Shown: positions 63,347-64,000 of the stretch, one piece after another
How positions within the stretch are numbered: position 1 is the stretch's first letter
Layout of the letters: the number at the start of each line of letters is the position of its first letter
Source: Alphaproteobacteria bacterium
GTDB taxonomy: Bacteria > Pseudomonadota > Alphaproteobacteria > Micavibrionales > Micavibrionaceae
DNA length: 64,000 bases
NCBI GenBank assembly: GCA_009995595.1
Contig: JAACPE010000007.1
Coordinates: forward strand, 1-64,000
Reading direction: 5' to 3'
Notes under the pieces: generated by a model
Told to the model about the DNA's origin: nothing
What the model saw: the letters and a program-made list of their open reading frames with translations, nothing else
Databases searched by the model: none
Program-made: the position numbers and the translations under genes

Positions 63347-64000
63347 TTGAGCAGTGAGATCGCAGGCCAAGGCAGTCTATTTACTTCCGACTTTCTGACC
63401 GAAACCATTCAAGGTGTTTCGGAGTGGAACGCACTTGGCGATGTTGATCTTGACCGGTTCGGCAAATCTATTCGATCGGTCTTTGATCGTTTTCCGATTA
63501 CCCAGACGCCCAACGAAAGCCAGACCGAGGATGATCTGATCTGGCCGGTTCTCGATGCGCTTGGCTGGACGCAATCCCTGCGTCAGCAAAACCTTTCGCC
63601 GCGCGGGCGCGAAGACGTGCCCGATGGTTTGCTCTTCGCAAGCGCCGAGACGAAGGCCAAGGCGAACGGCTTCCCCGAAGAATGGAAGCGCTATGAGTTT
63701 GGCCGTGCCGTGGTCGAGTCCAAAAGATGGGCGCGCCCGCTCGATCGGCGATCCGGCAGGCGTGGTGAGGAAACTGCCCCTTCAACCCAGATGCTGCGCT
63801 ATTTGCGACGGATCGACGACATCACAGGCGGCACGCTCAGATGGGGAATTCTGACCAACGGCTCAAAGTGGAGGCTCTATTTCTCGGGCGCGCGGTCAGT
63901 CTCTGAGCAGTTCTTCGAGCTCGATATCGCCACGATCCTCGACCTTCCTGGGCACAATGACGGGCTTTTTGCTCTCAATGAAACCGATCGCCGCCATTGG
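63347..64000 (+). CDS. N terminus of a restriction-modification-type gene (3' partial)
   Basis: A TTG at 63347, with AAGGA about 9 bases upstream, opens a frame to the window end (218 codons). EDDLIWPVLDALGW is followed by REDVPDGLLF and then RAVVESKRWARPL, a D...ExK nuclease pattern like the front of type IIG restriction enzymes and related defence methylases. RWGILTNGSKWRLYFSG is also common to that group. The methylase part would lie beyond the window. Likely a phage-defence gene carried by the island. Confidence 0.68.
   Translation, partial: MSSEIAGQGSLFTSDFLTETIQGVSEWNALGDVDLDRFGKSIRSVFDRFPITQTPNESQTEDDLIWPVLDALGWTQSLRQQNLSPRGREDVPDGLLFASAETKAKANGFPEEWKRYEFGRAVVESKRWARPLDRRSGRRGEETAPSTQMLRYLRRIDDITGGTLRWGILTNGSKWRLYFSGARSVSEQFFELDIATILDLPGHNDGLFALNETDRRHW

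Larger units (their letters stand above)
52313..64000. mobile_element. Integrated genomic island (left end at tRNA-Arg; right end not in window)
   Basis: From the tRNA onward the G+C content rises visibly and all genes are of accessory type: serine recombinase, TraG-like ATPase with membrane proteins, toxin-antitoxin, restriction-type gene. The recombinase is adjacent to the tRNA. I found no second copy of the tRNA 3' end within the window, so the right attachment site lies beyond base 64000. Confidence 0.75.

Overview
The window looks like a chromosomal segment of an alphaproteobacterium, mostly A+T-rich, carrying a G+C-richer integrated element at its right end. The lineage is supported by a circularly permuted two-piece tmRNA gene, the alphaproteobacterial form of the ClpXP adaptor SspB, a short GcrA-type cell-cycle protein and a NodT-type efflux lipoprotein. 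A Micavibrio-like or Rhodospirillales-like host would fit, but that is inference.

Left to right. 1-3049: the 3' part of a large secreted RTX adhesin (calcium-binding repeats, PA14 domain, C-type lectin domain, type I secretion tail) that is frameshifted at a run of eight G. 3283-8917: a tripartite RND efflux operon. 9068-19329: a surface-polysaccharide cluster (membrane protein, epimerase, methyltransferase, small flippase-like protein, aminotransferase, acyltransferase, a glycosyltransferase broken by an in-frame stop, DUF2304 protein, nucleotidyltransferase, sugar dehydrogenase, FAD oxidoreductase). 19413-19583: GcrA-like mini-protein. 19659-23407: a ferric-iron ABC importer around a divergent promoter with a Fur box. 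23512-31729: K+/H+ antiporter, recQ, an unknown gene with argG, and several small unknowns.

31805-37600 is branched-chain amino acid synthesis (ilvC, ilvH, ilvB) on the minus strand, with a lipoprotein gene and an outer-membrane barrel gene lodged inside. Upstream of ilvB there is a Val/Leu-rich leader peptide followed by a terminator and a possible antiterminator pairing, i.e. a classical attenuator, then an Ile-rich ORF and a second terminator. 37621-45034 holds miaA, a DegP-type protease, a DUF2065 gene, hflK-hflC, mrp, folA and thyA. 45175-52155 has small unknowns, two HAD-like paralogues, ssrA (tmRNA), an O-antigen-ligase-like protein, sspB, a hydrolase, an orphan ABC ATPase and a CBS-domain protein.

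From tRNA-Arg(CCG) at 52313 to the right edge lies a foreign island. It has a large serine recombinase (interrupted by an amber codon) whose reading frame runs into the tRNA, a tight minus-strand operon of membrane and periplasmic proteins around a soluble VirD4/TraG-like ATPase with no recognisable relaxase or type IV secretion channel, a 363-residue orphan, an array of stem-loops with no plausible gene, a HigBA toxin-antitoxin pair with a promoter/operator, and the start of a restriction-modification-type gene that runs off the window. The right end of the island is not visible. The best candidates for something undescribed are the TraG-like membrane cassette (55826-60502) and the stem-loop array (62101-62413).
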